Assembly: GCA_026391355.1 (NCBI GenBank)
Contig: JAPLDH010000076.1
Location: 1-64,000, forward strand
Length of the DNA stretch: 64,000 nucleotides
Origin: Bacteroidota bacterium
Lineage (GTDB): Bacteria; Bacteroidota; Bacteroidia; Bacteroidales; FEN-979
Direction: 5' to 3'
How positions within the stretch are numbered: position 1 is the stretch's first letter; every line of letters begins with the position of its first letter. The notes under the pieces are model-generated. The model searched no databases and was not told where the DNA came from. It saw nothing but the letters and a program-made list of their open reading frames with translations. Shown here piece after piece: positions 8,294 to 18,029 of the stretch. The translations under genes were made by a program, and so were the position numbers.

Positions 8294-8514
8294 TTTACCG
8301 GACAAACGGTTTGAGTAGCCAGATAATTTTCCATACCCATTTGCTCAATCTGAGCACGTTGTGCTTCTGCCCAATCTACATGGCCTTCTTCCATCTTGAG
8401 GATCCAGGTCAGTATGTCAACGGTACCCTGATCATCAACCTCACGGGCAAGTTTGATCGCGTCATCTGCCAGAAGCGAATTCAGGACTGTAATTAATTTT
8501 TTATTTCCTTTCAT
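8290..8514 (-). pseudogene. Bacterioferritin-like gene with an in-frame internal deletion
   Basis: The 74-aa frame joins a bacterioferritin-like N-terminus (MKGNKKLITVLNSLLAD, residues 1-17) directly to a C-terminal helix region (AIKLAREVDDQGTVDILTWI... EEGHVDWAEAQRAQIEQMG, about 19-66). Bacterioferritins are usually near 155 residues; the roughly 80 residues between, carrying helices A-B and most iron ligands (the E of LTDELTAINQY, the ExxH of the second helix), are missing. The EEGH pair of the last helix remains. It cannot fold as a normal ferritin; it may be a relic or a small protein kept for another reason. Start and downstream coupling (ATGA) are intact. Confidence 0.75.
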
Positions 8515-8576
8515 TGTTGTTTTTTTAATTCATAAGTAATATTTTAACCTGCCTTCTGTAGCTGATAAATCACATA

Positions 8577-9047
8577 TTAGCGCTGTTTTTTTGTGGGAAT
8601 GATGAACAGCGGTACAGAACTGTGATGTAAAACTTTTTCCGTTACACTTCCCATTAGTATTTCCTCCAGCCATCTGCGGCTGTGAGAACCCATAACAATA
8701 ATATCAACATGCAAGTCTTTCGCAGTTTTTAAGATAGATTCAGCAAAATCTCCTTCCAATACCAGGGTTTTAATGGTTTTATCACCCAGGTGTTGTTTTG
8801 ATTTATCAAGGAAGTGCTGAGATGCTTTTTTCAGTCCATCAACATTATCTAATTGAAATGGACCTGTATCCATGAAACCATCAAATCCCATAATCGGAGA
8901 ATATTCTGCTGAGGAATAATAAACCGGATCTGATATTACGTGCACCAATATTACTTCAGCATTCATGGCTTTAGCCAATGAAAAACCTGTTTCTGCCACT
9001 TTTTGTGCGGTTGGATTATAATCCAGGGCAATCAGTACTTTTTTCAT
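8577..9047 (-). CDS. Universal stress protein, UspA family
   Basis: This 156-aa cytoplasmic protein has one Usp domain. It opens with KKVLIALDYNPTAQ (first strand and ATP-site Asp) and contains the nucleotide-binding segment MGSHSRRWLEEILMGSVTEKV (about 119-139), followed by SSVPLFIIP, all usual for ATP-binding UspA proteins. It sits in the stress block between a PAS protein and the bacterioferritin remnant. The 71-nt gap before it shows no shared stress element. Confidence 0.88.
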   Translation of the reverse strand: MKKVLIALDYNPTAQKVAETGFSLAKAMNAEVILVHVISDPVYYSSAEYSPIMGFDGFMDTGPFQLDNVDGLKKASQHFLDKSKQHLGDKTIKTLVLEGDFAESILKTAKDLHVDIIVMGSHSRRWLEEILMGSVTEKVLHHSSVPLFIIPTKKQR

Positions 9048-9118
9048 TTTATTTGTTTTAAGGTTTGTTGGATGTTTTATTAAAGAAGAAGGTAAGAAAA
9101 GCAGTTCAATGGTAGTAT

Positions 9119-9682
9119 TTAAAGATTGTTCTGCTTTTTAAAGCCTGAAATATCAACCACCGATAAAAGGCTTGTCCGTTCATCGCCGGTAACTATGCCT
9201 TCAATATAAACAAAGCATAATGGATTATTTTCATAACCAAGCATCACTTCGCATGATTCTTTGGCATTGCTGGTATAAACCTTACTAAAAAAATCGTTAA
9301 ATACAGGCTGCGAATCTTCGGAAACGAATAGCTTAAAGTTGCTGTTTACCAAGCTAAATCGTTTATCATTAAGCATTTCGGCGCCAGTGAAGTTCATCTC
9401 GCAAATACTGCCGTCACGATCGAGTGTAAAATAGCCCATCGGGGCAAAATCGTACAACATGGTATATTTTTTAAGAGCAGTTTCTACCGTTTCATTTGCC
9501 TGACGCAACTCTTCGTTCTGCATTTCTAATTCAATCTGGTGCACCTGAAGTTCATGCAAAAGTTTTTTTGAGTCAGTTTCCATAACAGGTGTATCCGATT
9601 TTTTTTGTTTTTCTCTCAGCTTTTCTTCGGCCTTTCTGCGAAGCATTTGCTCATCCGTAAAATTCCGTTTTTCTTTACTCAT
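9119..9682 (-). CDS. PAS-domain protein with coiled-coil head
   Basis: The 187-aa protein begins with a charged coiled coil (about 5-65, including LHELQVHQIELEMQNEELRQ), then a PAS domain (about 72-180: YDFAPMGYFTLDRDG, FTGAEMLN). There is no kinase, cyclase or other output domain. It starts 7 nt after the CheB-CheR-PAS gene, whose own coiled coil and PAS domains are similar, so the two may pair as a split sensor; that is inference. Confidence 0.8.
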   Translation of the reverse strand: MSKEKRNFTDEQMLRRKAEEKLREKQKKSDTPVMETDSKKLLHELQVHQIELEMQNEELRQANETVETALKKYTMLYDFAPMGYFTLDRDGSICEMNFTGAEMLNDKRFSLVNSNFKLFVSEDSQPVFNDFFSKVYTSNAKESCEVMLGYENNPLCFVYIEGIVTGDERTSLLSVVDISGFKKQNNL

Positions 9683-9689
9683 TGTATAA

Positions 9690-12608
9690 TTATTTTTTTA
9701 GTGATAAAATCATTCCTGCTGGCATTTTCAGGTTGTTGAGCAGTACACTTACGGACCATTTATCAACTGTCATATTGCCTTCTGCTGCTAATACCTGCAT
9801 ATTGAATTTGCCACCCAGTAATTTGTTCAGGATTTTATTTATATCATTTTCAGTCTTTTTTCGTAAATTTTCAGGAATAAACATCTGAAAATAATTTTGG
9901 TTTACTGCATCCTCACGTTTTTGGCCGAAAAATTTTTCGGCTCCAGGATTAAACTCCAGTATTTTCCCGTCGGTTGATAGTTTAATTATTATATCTGAGG
10001 ATGATTTTAAGAGCAAACTATTCAACTGTTCTGTTTCGTGTAATTTTACTTCCACCTGCTTGAGATCGGAGATGTTGAAAAAAGTGATGACCAGGCCGTC
10101 TATTCTGTCGTCGAAGGTGCGGTATGGCATAATGCGAATGGAAAACCATCTCCCGTCTTTGGTTGGAATTGGTTTTTGTATAAAAACGAGGGAATTTAAT
10201 ACTTTGAGCGCATCTGCAGCCAATTCGGGGTATATAAGGTCGGAAACCAGGTCGGTAAAAGGTCGGCCAAGGTCGCTTTTTATCAGTTTAAAAAGTTTGG
10301 TAGCCTGAATGGTATAGCGACGGATATTCAATTCTTTGTCGAGAAACAGAGTAGCAATATCAGTACTGTTGAGCAGGTTTTTCATATCATTGTTCACCCG
10401 CAGAAAATCATCTACCTTCGACTGCAATTCAGCGTTTAACATTTGAAGTTCTTCATTCATGCTTTGCATTTCTTCTTTTGAACTCGTAAGTTCTTCATTG
10501 GTAGATTGCAGTTCTTCATTTGTAGATTGTAATTCCTCGTTTGTTGATTTCAGTTCTTCCTGCGAAGTCTGCATTTCTTCGAGCGTGTCCTGCATTTTTT
10601 CATGTGCATACTTTAACTCTTTCTCCAACTCTGTTTGCCTGATACTGTTGATAGTCTTCTTTTCTGTTTTTGCACGCAGTTTAATGTTGGTAATATCCGG
10701 CACATCAGTAAAGATTATCATTACCATGCCGTTTAAAGGCTCCGGTTTATCAATCCATTGAATGTTAACATTTACGATTTGTGTACCCCCATTTGTGCCT
10801 ACTTTGATATTACGCAAAATCACCGCTTCTTTGTTTATTATAGCTTTGTGGAAAGCGCCAGAAAAATCGTTGCGCAAGCCTTCACGTAACATTGCAAAAA
10901 TATTCATGTTTGCTTTCCCAACCGCCGGTTCCAGATATTTTCCCGTACGTCCGCTGATGTAAATAATATCGCCATTTTCGTTCACCAAAACACCTGCGGG
11001 TGAAAAGTGCTGCAACAACAGTTGATCGGCAAGCGTTTGAATATTCAGGGTTGATTTTACAAGTATTTGTTTTTCAATGTTGATCGGTTTAGACCGGGAA
11101 AATGTAGCGGGAAAATCGAAAAATTCAGGGGATAGATTAGTAATGGCGCGTTTGTAAATTTTCAATTTGGCATCCACAGGTGTAAAAAGATGACTCTGCA
11201 ACCCAAGCGTTTCGGAGCTGCCTAGCAGCATAATTCCTCCAGGGTTAATACTGTGATAAAACAGTCCTAACAATTTCTTTTGCAACTCGGGCTCCAGGTA
11301 AATAAGCAGATTCCGGCATGAAAGGATATCGATTTTGGTAAAAGGCGGATGCATGATAAGGTTGTGTTGTGCAAACACAACCGTTTCCCTTATTTCAGTA
11401 TTGATGAAATAGCCTTCATCTGTAGTAAGAAAAAAGCGATTCAAACGATTTGGTGTCACATCGGCAGCAATATTTGCAGGAAATATCCCTTTTCTGGCTG
11501 TTTCAATCGCTTCATTGTCGAGATCGGTAGCAAATATCTGTAACGAAAAGCCTCCATGCGGATTGATTTTTTCAAGTGCTTCTTTAAACACTATGGCTAA
11601 TGAATATGCTTCTTCTCCGGTAGAACACCCGGGTATCCATGCCCGCAATATTGAACCGGGTTGCAGGTTAGCAATAATAGTTGGAATAACCGTCTCTTTC
11701 AACTGTTCCCATACTAAAGCATCGCGGAAAAAAGTAGTGACACCAATCATCAATTCTTTGAAAAGAATATCTACTTCCTTTGGATTTTCCTGTAAAAATT
11801 GGACATATGAAGATATCTTATCAATTTTGTGGACGCCTATGCGTCTTTCGATGCGGCGATACATCGTATTCTTTTTATATAATGAAAAGTCATTGCCGGT
11901 ATAGGTTCGCAGCAGAATAATAATTTTTTCGAGAGCGCTTTTGTCTTTAATATCTGGATCCAGATCTGATTTGACAACCGGAATATGTTTTAGAAATTCC
12001 AGGAGCCTGGAGGGCAACTCGTTGGCTGGTGCCACAATATTGACCATTACGGAATCGATGGCGTTACGGGGCATGCTGTCATATTTGGCCGTGGTAGGGT
12101 CCTGTACCATCACTATTCCGTTTTTTTCTTTTATGGCCCGAAGTCCTAAACTGCCGTCGGAACCCATGCCCGAAAGAATGAGACCGATACTGCTTTCCTG
12201 TTGGTCGTTGGCAAGTGAGCGAAAGAAAAAATCAATCGGAAGGCGCAGTCCTCTTGCTTCCTGTGGTTCAAACAGGTGAAGCGCTCCCTTTGATATGGAC
12301 ATGCTCTTGTTCGGAGGAATTACATACACACAATTTATCTTGACAGCCATCCGGTCTTTTACCTGAAAAACTTTCATTTTGGAAATTCGCTGAAGCAACT
12401 CCGGCAACATGCCTTTTTGTGTAGGATCCAGATGTTGAATGACAACATACGCCATTCCGCTGTTTTCAGGCACATTACCGAGAAATTGCTCCAATGCTTC
12501 CAGTCCGCCAGCCGAAGCGCCGATACCGACAATTGGAAACAGACCGGCAGTTAAATCAGAACTCTTTTTTTTGGAAGATATGGTCGATTTTAGTTTCTTG
12601 GGTTTCAT
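9690..12608 (-). CDS. CheB-CheR-PAS fusion signalling protein
   Basis: The 972-aa cytoplasmic protein joins a CheB methylesterase (about 25-205: GIGASAGGLEALEQF, SGMGSDGSLGLRAIKEKNG, DSMPRNAI), a CheR methyltransferase (about 215-485: YRRIERRIG, IPGCSTGEEAYSLAI, ATDLDNEAIETARKG, SCRNLLIYL), a PAS-like region, a long coiled coil of STNEELQ-type repeats (about 650-720) and two further PAS domains. The CheB receiver domain and any kinase are absent. Such fusions are widespread in Bacteroidota without chemotaxis arrays. No methyl-accepting protein, CheA or CheW lies in the window. It follows a glycosyltransferase by 44 nt in the long minus-strand block. Confidence 0.9.
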   Translation of the reverse strand: MKPKKLKSTISSKKKSSDLTAGLFPIVGIGASAGGLEALEQFLGNVPENSGMAYVVIQHLDPTQKGMLPELLQRISKMKVFQVKDRMAVKINCVYVIPPNKSMSISKGALHLFEPQEARGLRLPIDFFFRSLANDQQESSIGLILSGMGSDGSLGLRAIKEKNGIVMVQDPTTAKYDSMPRNAIDSVMVNIVAPANELPSRLLEFLKHIPVVKSDLDPDIKDKSALEKIIILLRTYTGNDFSLYKKNTMYRRIERRIGVHKIDKISSYVQFLQENPKEVDILFKELMIGVTTFFRDALVWEQLKETVIPTIIANLQPGSILRAWIPGCSTGEEAYSLAIVFKEALEKINPHGGFSLQIFATDLDNEAIETARKGIFPANIAADVTPNRLNRFFLTTDEGYFINTEIRETVVFAQHNLIMHPPFTKIDILSCRNLLIYLEPELQKKLLGLFYHSINPGGIMLLGSSETLGLQSHLFTPVDAKLKIYKRAITNLSPEFFDFPATFSRSKPINIEKQILVKSTLNIQTLADQLLLQHFSPAGVLVNENGDIIYISGRTGKYLEPAVGKANMNIFAMLREGLRNDFSGAFHKAIINKEAVILRNIKVGTNGGTQIVNVNIQWIDKPEPLNGMVMIIFTDVPDITNIKLRAKTEKKTINSIRQTELEKELKYAHEKMQDTLEEMQTSQEELKSTNEELQSTNEELQSTNEELTSSKEEMQSMNEELQMLNAELQSKVDDFLRVNNDMKNLLNSTDIATLFLDKELNIRRYTIQATKLFKLIKSDLGRPFTDLVSDLIYPELAADALKVLNSLVFIQKPIPTKDGRWFSIRIMPYRTFDDRIDGLVITFFNISDLKQVEVKLHETEQLNSLLLKSSSDIIIKLSTDGKILEFNPGAEKFFGQKREDAVNQNYFQMFIPENLRKKTENDINKILNKLLGGKFNMQVLAAEGNMTVDKWSVSVLLNNLKMPAGMILSLKK

Positions 12609-12652
12609 GAGAAGTGTTTCTTAATGTCAGTAAATATCACAATTACGTATTT

Positions 12653-14869
12653 TTACGATTCATTTTGATACTTTTCCATGGTTAATCTAGCCATCAGGTA
12701 ACTTATCGTTGACTCTGCACCCTGATTGAGGTTCACATGGGTTTCCTCCAACCCGTCGTGACAACCTCCGGTACATGGGTTATAAATAATCTGATGTAAA
12801 CGGTTATTCCCTAAGAACCAGTTGAATGCAATTTCCATTTTTATGCGGTAGTTTTGGTCCTTAAACACATTGTAAAATTTACTTAATGTCATTATGGTAT
12901 AGGCAACATCAATGGGTTGTTCACCAAAATGCCCGGCTTCCTTTCCTTTCAGCAGCCAGTTTTTATTGGAAATCACTTCTATCCCGTTTTCATTAAAAGT
13001 TTGTGATAACAGAAATTTAAACGACGCTATGGCTACGTCCTTATAAATTGTTTCTCCAGTCAGCAACCAGGCATATAACATGGCTTCAGGCAATGTACTG
13101 TTGGCATAGGTAAGATAACCCTCAAACCATTCCCATTTTTCGTTCGATTCATGTTTATACATCTGAACCAAACGATCGGCGAATGTTTTTAAAAGAACAA
13201 GATTTTCAGGAGACTTTAGGGTGTTATGATAGTAATACAATCCTTTAATTGCGAAAGCCATGGCCCGCGTAGAATGAACCGTGACTATATGAATCAGGGA
13301 TTTTTCAATGATGGTTTTGGCCTCCGATATCATTTCTCCCGGTAAAAAATCAATCAGCGATACTAAATAGCCCAAAGCCCAAACGGCCCTTCCATTGGCA
13401 TCGTCTAAATTTACAGTTTTGTTTTGACCGGTTAATTTGTTGTCCATATCTACATAATTTATAAAATCGCCGGCAGGTAGCTGACATCGCTTTATAAAAT
13501 TGAGATATTTATGAATGTAATATACACTTTCACCATCGCCGGTCAATTTGACGTGCATGCACATGGCTACCAGGGCCCTGGCATTATCATCTAGGGTGTA
13601 ACCGGAACAGATATCGGGCTGGTTGATTTTTGAAAACTGGATGATCCCGGTACTGGTTGTCATATGTTTCAGGTGGGTCAGGTCGATGGCCGGGGGGGTG
13701 TACTTTAATGTAATTTCAGCACCTGCAATTTTTTCAAACAGCATGGCATGTCCAACGGCAGAATTTTCCCATGCAGTGGAAACTATTTTCTCCAGCGTAT
13801 TTGAACTGATATACCTTCGTAATGGTTCATTGTTGAGTAACCGGATTACGGCATCAGCTAACTGTCGGGAGTTGCGGAAATCAAAAATGATCCCTGTATC
13901 CTCAGTCAGGAATTCCCGTGCATGGGGAATTGGCGTTGAAATGATAGGGCAGGCGCAACTCATGGCATAGGCAAAAGTGTCGCTAACGGCCTGGTTTGGA
14001 TCGTTGGTCGTAAACAGGTAAATATCGGTAAGTTGAAGATATTCGAGCAGGTCAGGCAATGCAAGGTATTTGTTAATAAATATCACATGATCGCCAAGGC
14101 CATATTCCTCCACTTTTTGCTCAAGCATTTCACGGTATTTTTCTCCTTCTGTTTTTATCACTTCCGGATGTGTTTTACCTATGATCAGAAATACAACTTC
14201 AGGACTTTGCTTAACAATGGCAGGTAGAGCATCAATGGTGGTTTCAATGCTTTTTCCGGAACTGAGCAAACCAAATGTGGTAAGCACTTTCCGGCCCTTC
14301 AGCCCGTGCTTTATCTTCAGGAAATTCTTATTTAAGTGGGGAACCAGGTGGGTACCATGGGCGATAACTGATATTTTTTCCTCCTGCACAGCATAATCAT
14401 GCGTTAAAATCCCTTTCGAATTGTGGGTCATTACAATGATCGACTCACAAACAGCCACAATGTGCTGAACTTTTGATCTTAACGTATCATCCGGATGAGG
14501 CAATACGGTATGAAAAACAATAACAACCGGCTTCGAAAGATCATTTAAAAATTGCATGAATGGTTGCTCCTGCAATACATAAAAGCCAAACTCATGCTGG
14601 ATCAGGACGATATTAATGCGATTGTCCTTATTAATGGTCAATGCTAATTTTTTATATCCGTCAGCCAACGATGTTTTAAGAACATATTTTACTTCGGCGG
14701 GATATTGAAAATTTGCATCTCCTGATTCCAATGCACAAACCTTTATTGAAAATGAATTGCTGAATTTATTGTTCAACGCCTTTATCAAATCCTGGGAATA
14801 GGTTGCTATGCCACATTCCCTTGGTGGATATGAGGTAATAAACAATATTTCAGCCAGATCATTTTTCAT
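12653..14869 (-). CDS. Glycosyltransferase (GT4 type) fused to an (alpha/alpha)6-like domain
   Basis: Residues about 5-375 form a GT-B glycosyltransferase with the GT4 opening LFITSYPPRECGIATYSQDL, a hinge GLLSSGKSIETTIDALPAI, and a donor-site region with SCACPIISTPIPHAREFL. Residues about 395-735 look like an all-helical (alpha/alpha)6 toroid (YTLDDNARALVAMC, LDDANGRAVWALGYL, NQGAESTISYLMARL). The start overlaps the GH130 stop by 11 nt. With GH130 next door it probably builds or remodels a mannose-containing glycan; the exact substrate is unknown. Confidence 0.85.
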   Translation of the reverse strand: MKNDLAEILFITSYPPRECGIATYSQDLIKALNNKFSNSFSIKVCALESGDANFQYPAEVKYVLKTSLADGYKKLALTINKDNRINIVLIQHEFGFYVLQEQPFMQFLNDLSKPVVIVFHTVLPHPDDTLRSKVQHIVAVCESIIVMTHNSKGILTHDYAVQEEKISVIAHGTHLVPHLNKNFLKIKHGLKGRKVLTTFGLLSSGKSIETTIDALPAIVKQSPEVVFLIIGKTHPEVIKTEGEKYREMLEQKVEEYGLGDHVIFINKYLALPDLLEYLQLTDIYLFTTNDPNQAVSDTFAYAMSCACPIISTPIPHAREFLTEDTGIIFDFRNSRQLADAVIRLLNNEPLRRYISSNTLEKIVSTAWENSAVGHAMLFEKIAGAEITLKYTPPAIDLTHLKHMTTSTGIIQFSKINQPDICSGYTLDDNARALVAMCMHVKLTGDGESVYYIHKYLNFIKRCQLPAGDFINYVDMDNKLTGQNKTVNLDDANGRAVWALGYLVSLIDFLPGEMISEAKTIIEKSLIHIVTVHSTRAMAFAIKGLYYYHNTLKSPENLVLLKTFADRLVQMYKHESNEKWEWFEGYLTYANSTLPEAMLYAWLLTGETIYKDVAIASFKFLLSQTFNENGIEVISNKNWLLKGKEAGHFGEQPIDVAYTIMTLSKFYNVFKDQNYRIKMEIAFNWFLGNNRLHQIIYNPCTGGCHDGLEETHVNLNQGAESTISYLMARLTMEKYQNES

Positions 14870-15890
14870 AAGATAACAATTCAGACAACAGTTCTGATAA
14901 ATTCACCGAAGCGACGGCAATTTGAGTATCAGCAGCACCATAATAAATATATAAGGTATTTCCAAACAAGGAAGTACCGGTAGGGAAAACCACATTATTT
15001 ACATCTCCTTTTAATTCCCATTCGTATTCAGGCGAAAACAGTACATTGGGAAGCCGCGCCACTTCTTTCCAGGGATCATTCAAATCCAATAAGGCAGCAC
15101 ACGCTGAATATACAAACCCTTTATCAGTTTCTCCCCCTCCATGATAAATCAACAGCCATCCGTGTTCTGTTTCAATGGGAGTGCAGCCACCACCAATGTA
15201 ACTTGACTCATGCGGATAAACAGGGTCGAGCACGATATGGTCATGAAGGTTGAGAAAGTAATTTCCCCAAAATTCCTTGGTGAGTTCCTTTATGCTATTT
15301 ACAGAGACAATTTGAATGCCCGGCCTTATCCGGTGAAGAAAAACCAGTTTTCCACTAATCTTTCGGGGAAAGAAAATTACATCTTTGTCCCATAGCATTA
15401 TTTTTTTTTCCGGATCTGTTTCCTGATAGTAAAACTTATGATTGTGGTAATAATTTTGATTTATATTACCGGCAGATTCAGCGAGTGTTACAAATTCTGA
15501 ATACGTGATGGAAGGAACAATGATCCCCTGTTTTGTAAAATGTTTTAAATCTTCTGAAGTAGCTAATGCCCCACGGGCATTTGTCCCATCATACGCGGTG
15601 TACGTCATATAAAACAGATCATCAATTTTTACAATCCGTGGATCTTCAACGCCATGAGATTCATAATCGAATTCAGGAACCATGAAAGGCTTATCCCAAC
15701 GTTCAACAACTTTCAAGGGGCCTTCGAGCCTGCAGTAGCCGATACTTGAATGATTTCCCTGTTGCACGGCTCTGTAAAAAAGATGAATGGTTTCGCCTTC
15801 CTGTATTATAGCTGGATTCAGTACACCTTCGTTTTCAAATTCCAAACCGGTCTTTGTCAATATTATTCCTTCTTTTTTAACGGCTATCAT
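14859..15890 (-). CDS. GH130-family glycoside phosphorylase/hydrolase-like protein
   Basis: The 343-aa protein has the five-bladed propeller pattern of GH130: NEGVLNPAIIQEGETIHLFYR, GVEDPRIVKIDDLFYMTYTAYDG (with the usual catalytic Asp in EDPR), YIGGGCTPIETEHGWLLIYHG, and YYGAADTQIAVA. GH130 enzymes phosphorolyse or hydrolyse beta-mannosides. There is no signal peptide, so it should act in the cytoplasm. It overlaps the AI-2E-type gene upstream by 4 nt (ATGA) and the glycosyltransferase downstream by 11 nt, which implies tight coupling. Confidence 0.85.
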   Translation of the reverse strand: MIAVKKEGIILTKTGLEFENEGVLNPAIIQEGETIHLFYRAVQQGNHSSIGYCRLEGPLKVVERWDKPFMVPEFDYESHGVEDPRIVKIDDLFYMTYTAYDGTNARGALATSEDLKHFTKQGIIVPSITYSEFVTLAESAGNINQNYYHNHKFYYQETDPEKKIMLWDKDVIFFPRKISGKLVFLHRIRPGIQIVSVNSIKELTKEFWGNYFLNLHDHIVLDPVYPHESSYIGGGCTPIETEHGWLLIYHGGGETDKGFVYSACAALLDLNDPWKEVARLPNVLFSPEYEWELKGDVNNVVFPTGTSLFGNTLYIYYGAADTQIAVASVNLSELLSELLSYEK

Positions 15891-17020
15891 TTTGCCTTCT
15901 TTTTAATTTTTTTTAAGATCGGTTCAATTGTTATTATTGAGGGCATGGTATCACCTAATAAAAATCCCCAGGGTTTTAACGGTCCGATATGGTCGAAAAC
16001 AAGTTTTACAACAGCAAGGAGGGGTATGGAAAGGAACATACCGGGGATGCCCCATAAAGCATTCCCGGCGAGTACCACTAATATGGCAATAAGCGCGTTG
16101 ATTTTTACTTTTGAAGCAACAATATAAGGAACGATGTAGTGATTGTCGATCAGTTGGATGAAATAATAGGCTGCCAGGACATATACGGCATACCATGCGG
16201 TTGATTTGGTGGCCACTGCAATCATCATGGGCAATGCCACTGCCACAACTCCCCCTATGTATGGAATGACGTTGAGCAGTGCGCCTATGATTCCCAGCAG
16301 GATCGCATAATCGATCCCAAGTATCAACAGAGCAGTGGAATCCAGCACAGCTACAATGACTGCTTCGATAACCAGTCCTATAAGATAGCGTTGAATAACG
16401 CTTTTGGTTTGGGTAACTACCTCCTTTACCTCACTTTGGTGATCTGTGGCAAAGAGTCTTCTGATAAATTCCAGAAGCAGGGGCTGATAGTATAACAGCA
16501 TAAAGATGTAGACAGGAATTAAGAACAATACCACAATCCCACTACCAACGGTAAGGAGTGTTTGCCCGATTGCATTACTGCTGGTATTGATGAGTTCATC
16601 TTTCGTGTTTGTAATCCAGTCATGGATCTTTTGTGAGTCAATATCGAAATAGCCGGAAGCCCAGGTAATGGTTTGGTTGAATATTCCGGTGAATTTATCA
16701 ACCAGAACCGGCCAGGATGAACTGAACCGGCTTGCCTGCGAAAACAGAAAAGCGCCAAACGCGGCAATAAGAGAAAAGGCGAGAATCAAGGTAATCAGAA
16801 TAGCCAGAACCCTGTTTATTTTTCTCCGCACAAAAAAATCTACGACCGGGTGGAGTACAATGGCAATAATTATTGCAAACAGTAGGGGAACAATGATACC
16901 CTTACCGATGTACAACATCGCTAGTAAGGCAAACAAACCAATGAAAATTAAAGTTGCCTTAACGTAAAATGGCAGATTCAATGCTTTTCCTATCACGACT
17001 TGGGTTTTGACACCTTTCAA
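15887..17020 (-). CDS. AI-2E-type (PF01594) membrane transporter
   Basis: The 377-aa protein has about eight membrane segments in the layout of the AI-2E family (two near 20-60, one near 70-92, a long loop, then a helical bundle from 150 on). Family motifs include PYIGGVVAVALPMMIA and NALWGIPGMFLSIPLLA. Members export autoinducer-2, ions or unknown solutes. The start is a TTG overlapping the YtxH stop (TTGA); no nearer ATG keeps the first membrane helix. Confidence 0.87.
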   Translation of the reverse strand: MKGVKTQVVIGKALNLPFYVKATLIFIGLFALLAMLYIGKGIIVPLLFAIIIAIVLHPVVDFFVRRKINRVLAILITLILAFSLIAAFGAFLFSQASRFSSSWPVLVDKFTGIFNQTITWASGYFDIDSQKIHDWITNTKDELINTSSNAIGQTLLTVGSGIVVLFLIPVYIFMLLYYQPLLLEFIRRLFATDHQSEVKEVVTQTKSVIQRYLIGLVIEAVIVAVLDSTALLILGIDYAILLGIIGALLNVIPYIGGVVAVALPMMIAVATKSTAWYAVYVLAAYYFIQLIDNHYIVPYIVASKVKINALIAILVVLAGNALWGIPGMFLSIPLLAVVKLVFDHIGPLKPWGFLLGDTMPSIITIEPILKKIKKKAK

Positions 17021-17295
17021 TCCTTGACAGTTTTTCCGGCTTTTTCAGCTTTTTCCATCTTGACGTTGCCTTTTTCAGCCAATTCGGAAACTTCGTCCTT
17101 TACCATTTCAAAATTTTCAGTAATGCTTTTAAGAAATTCATTAAAATCTTCTTTTAATGAATCCGCATAGTCTTCTCCCTTTTTAGATATTTTTTTTCTG
17201 GTTTTGGACCCTTTATCGGGGGCAAACAAGACCCCTAACAATGCACCGGCAGCAACACCGGCCAGTAAGCCTAATAAAACTTTTCCCGAGCTCAT
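17017..17295 (-). CDS. YtxH-domain stress protein
   Basis: This 92-aa protein starts with a Gly/Ala-rich hydrophobic segment (LLGLLAGVAAGALLGVLFAP) followed by DKGSKTRKKISKKGEDYADS and a charged amphipathic helix rich in Lys/Glu, the standard YtxH layout. YtxH proteins are general-stress membrane proteins of unknown mechanism. It overlaps the AI-2E-type gene by 4 nt and is part of the YceI-led operon. Confidence 0.88.
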   Translation of the reverse strand: MSSGKVLLGLLAGVAAGALLGVLFAPDKGSKTRKKISKKGEDYADSLKEDFNEFLKSITENFEMVKDEVSELAEKGNVKMEKAEKAGKTVKD

Positions 17296-17334
17296 ACTGT
17301 TATATTTAAAATAATTGTTAATAAAGCGTTGAAA

Positions 17335-17490
17335 TTAAAGAATTTTTCTTCCCTGAATAACCCTGAACAGGATTGCAATAATTGCAATAACAAGAAGAAT
17401 GTGTATAATGCCTCCGGCACTGTAGGCAAAAAATCCGATGGCCCATGCAATGACCAGGATCACTGCTACGATATAAAGTAAGTTTCCCAT
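17335..17490 (-). CDS. Lmo0937/DUF5670-type 51-aa membrane peptide
   Basis: An ATG at 17490 opens a 51-aa frame ending at TAA 17335-17337. It carries two hydrophobic segments (about 4-22 and 27-44: LLYIVAVILVIAWAIGFFAY and GGIIHILLVIAIIAILF) and a basic end (QGRKIL). It is paralogous to the 53-aa peptide at 7613-7774 and lies between a coiled-coil lipoprotein and YtxH in the same orientation. Confidence 0.8.
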   Translation of the reverse strand: MGNLLYIVAVILVIAWAIGFFAYSAGGIIHILLVIAIIAILFRVIQGRKIL

Positions 17491-17512
17491 GACGATAAGA
17501 TTTTAAGATTAA

Positions 17513-17962
17513 TTATTTATTTTTAACTGTGAAATTTTTAAAAGCTTTTCCGAGTTCGGCCATATCATGTTTAAATTTGAACCTGAATGCATCCCATTTG
17601 TCTTTTTGATCTTCCCTGAATTCTTCCAGATCCTTTTTCATTTGGTTGTTCTTCTGTTCCAACAAGGTCAATTGCCTTTCGTACTCGGCTCTGTTTTCTT
17701 TTCTTTCCTTTGCTATTTTTACTTTAAATTCTGCGATGCTTTTTTCATTGGCGTTGATTTGTTCCTGAGATTCTTTTTTGAATTGTTGAATAGAATCTTT
17801 AATCGTCTGATTCAGTTCTTGTTTGGCTTCTATCACTTTATCTTTTGCTTCCTGCACTTTGTCCTGAGCATTTTCTACTTTTGTAGATGACGACTGGCAA
17901 CCGGTAAACATTGTTCCTGCCATAAGCATTGTTATGGCAAGGGTAAAAATTGTTTTCTTCAT
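17513..17962 (-). CDS. Coiled-coil lipoprotein
   Basis: The 149-aa protein has a lipoprotein signal ending in the lipobox FTGC (Cys21), so it is probably anchored in the outer membrane facing the periplasm. The rest is one long charged coiled coil with heptad-like repeats (AQDKVQEAKDKVIEAKQEL, then E/K-rich to residue 149). It shares the stress-gene neighbourhood (YceI upstream, membrane peptide downstream). A structural or envelope-spacer role is possible but unproven. Confidence 0.8.
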   Translation of the reverse strand: MKKTIFTLAITMLMAGTMFTGCQSSSTKVENAQDKVQEAKDKVIEAKQELNQTIKDSIQQFKKESQEQINANEKSIAEFKVKIAKERKENRAEYERQLTLLEQKNNQMKKDLEEFREDQKDKWDAFRFKFKHDMAELGKAFKNFTVKNK

Positions 17963-18029
17963 TTAGTTTGGTTTTTCTTGTTTAAGAATTTTGTTGACTG
18001 GTATTAAAATTTCTTATCAGGATTTCCTG

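Noticed and set aside
9690-12608. A complete chemotaxis system
   Set aside because: Only the CheB-CheR-PAS fusion is present; no CheA, CheW, CheY or receptor is encoded in the window.
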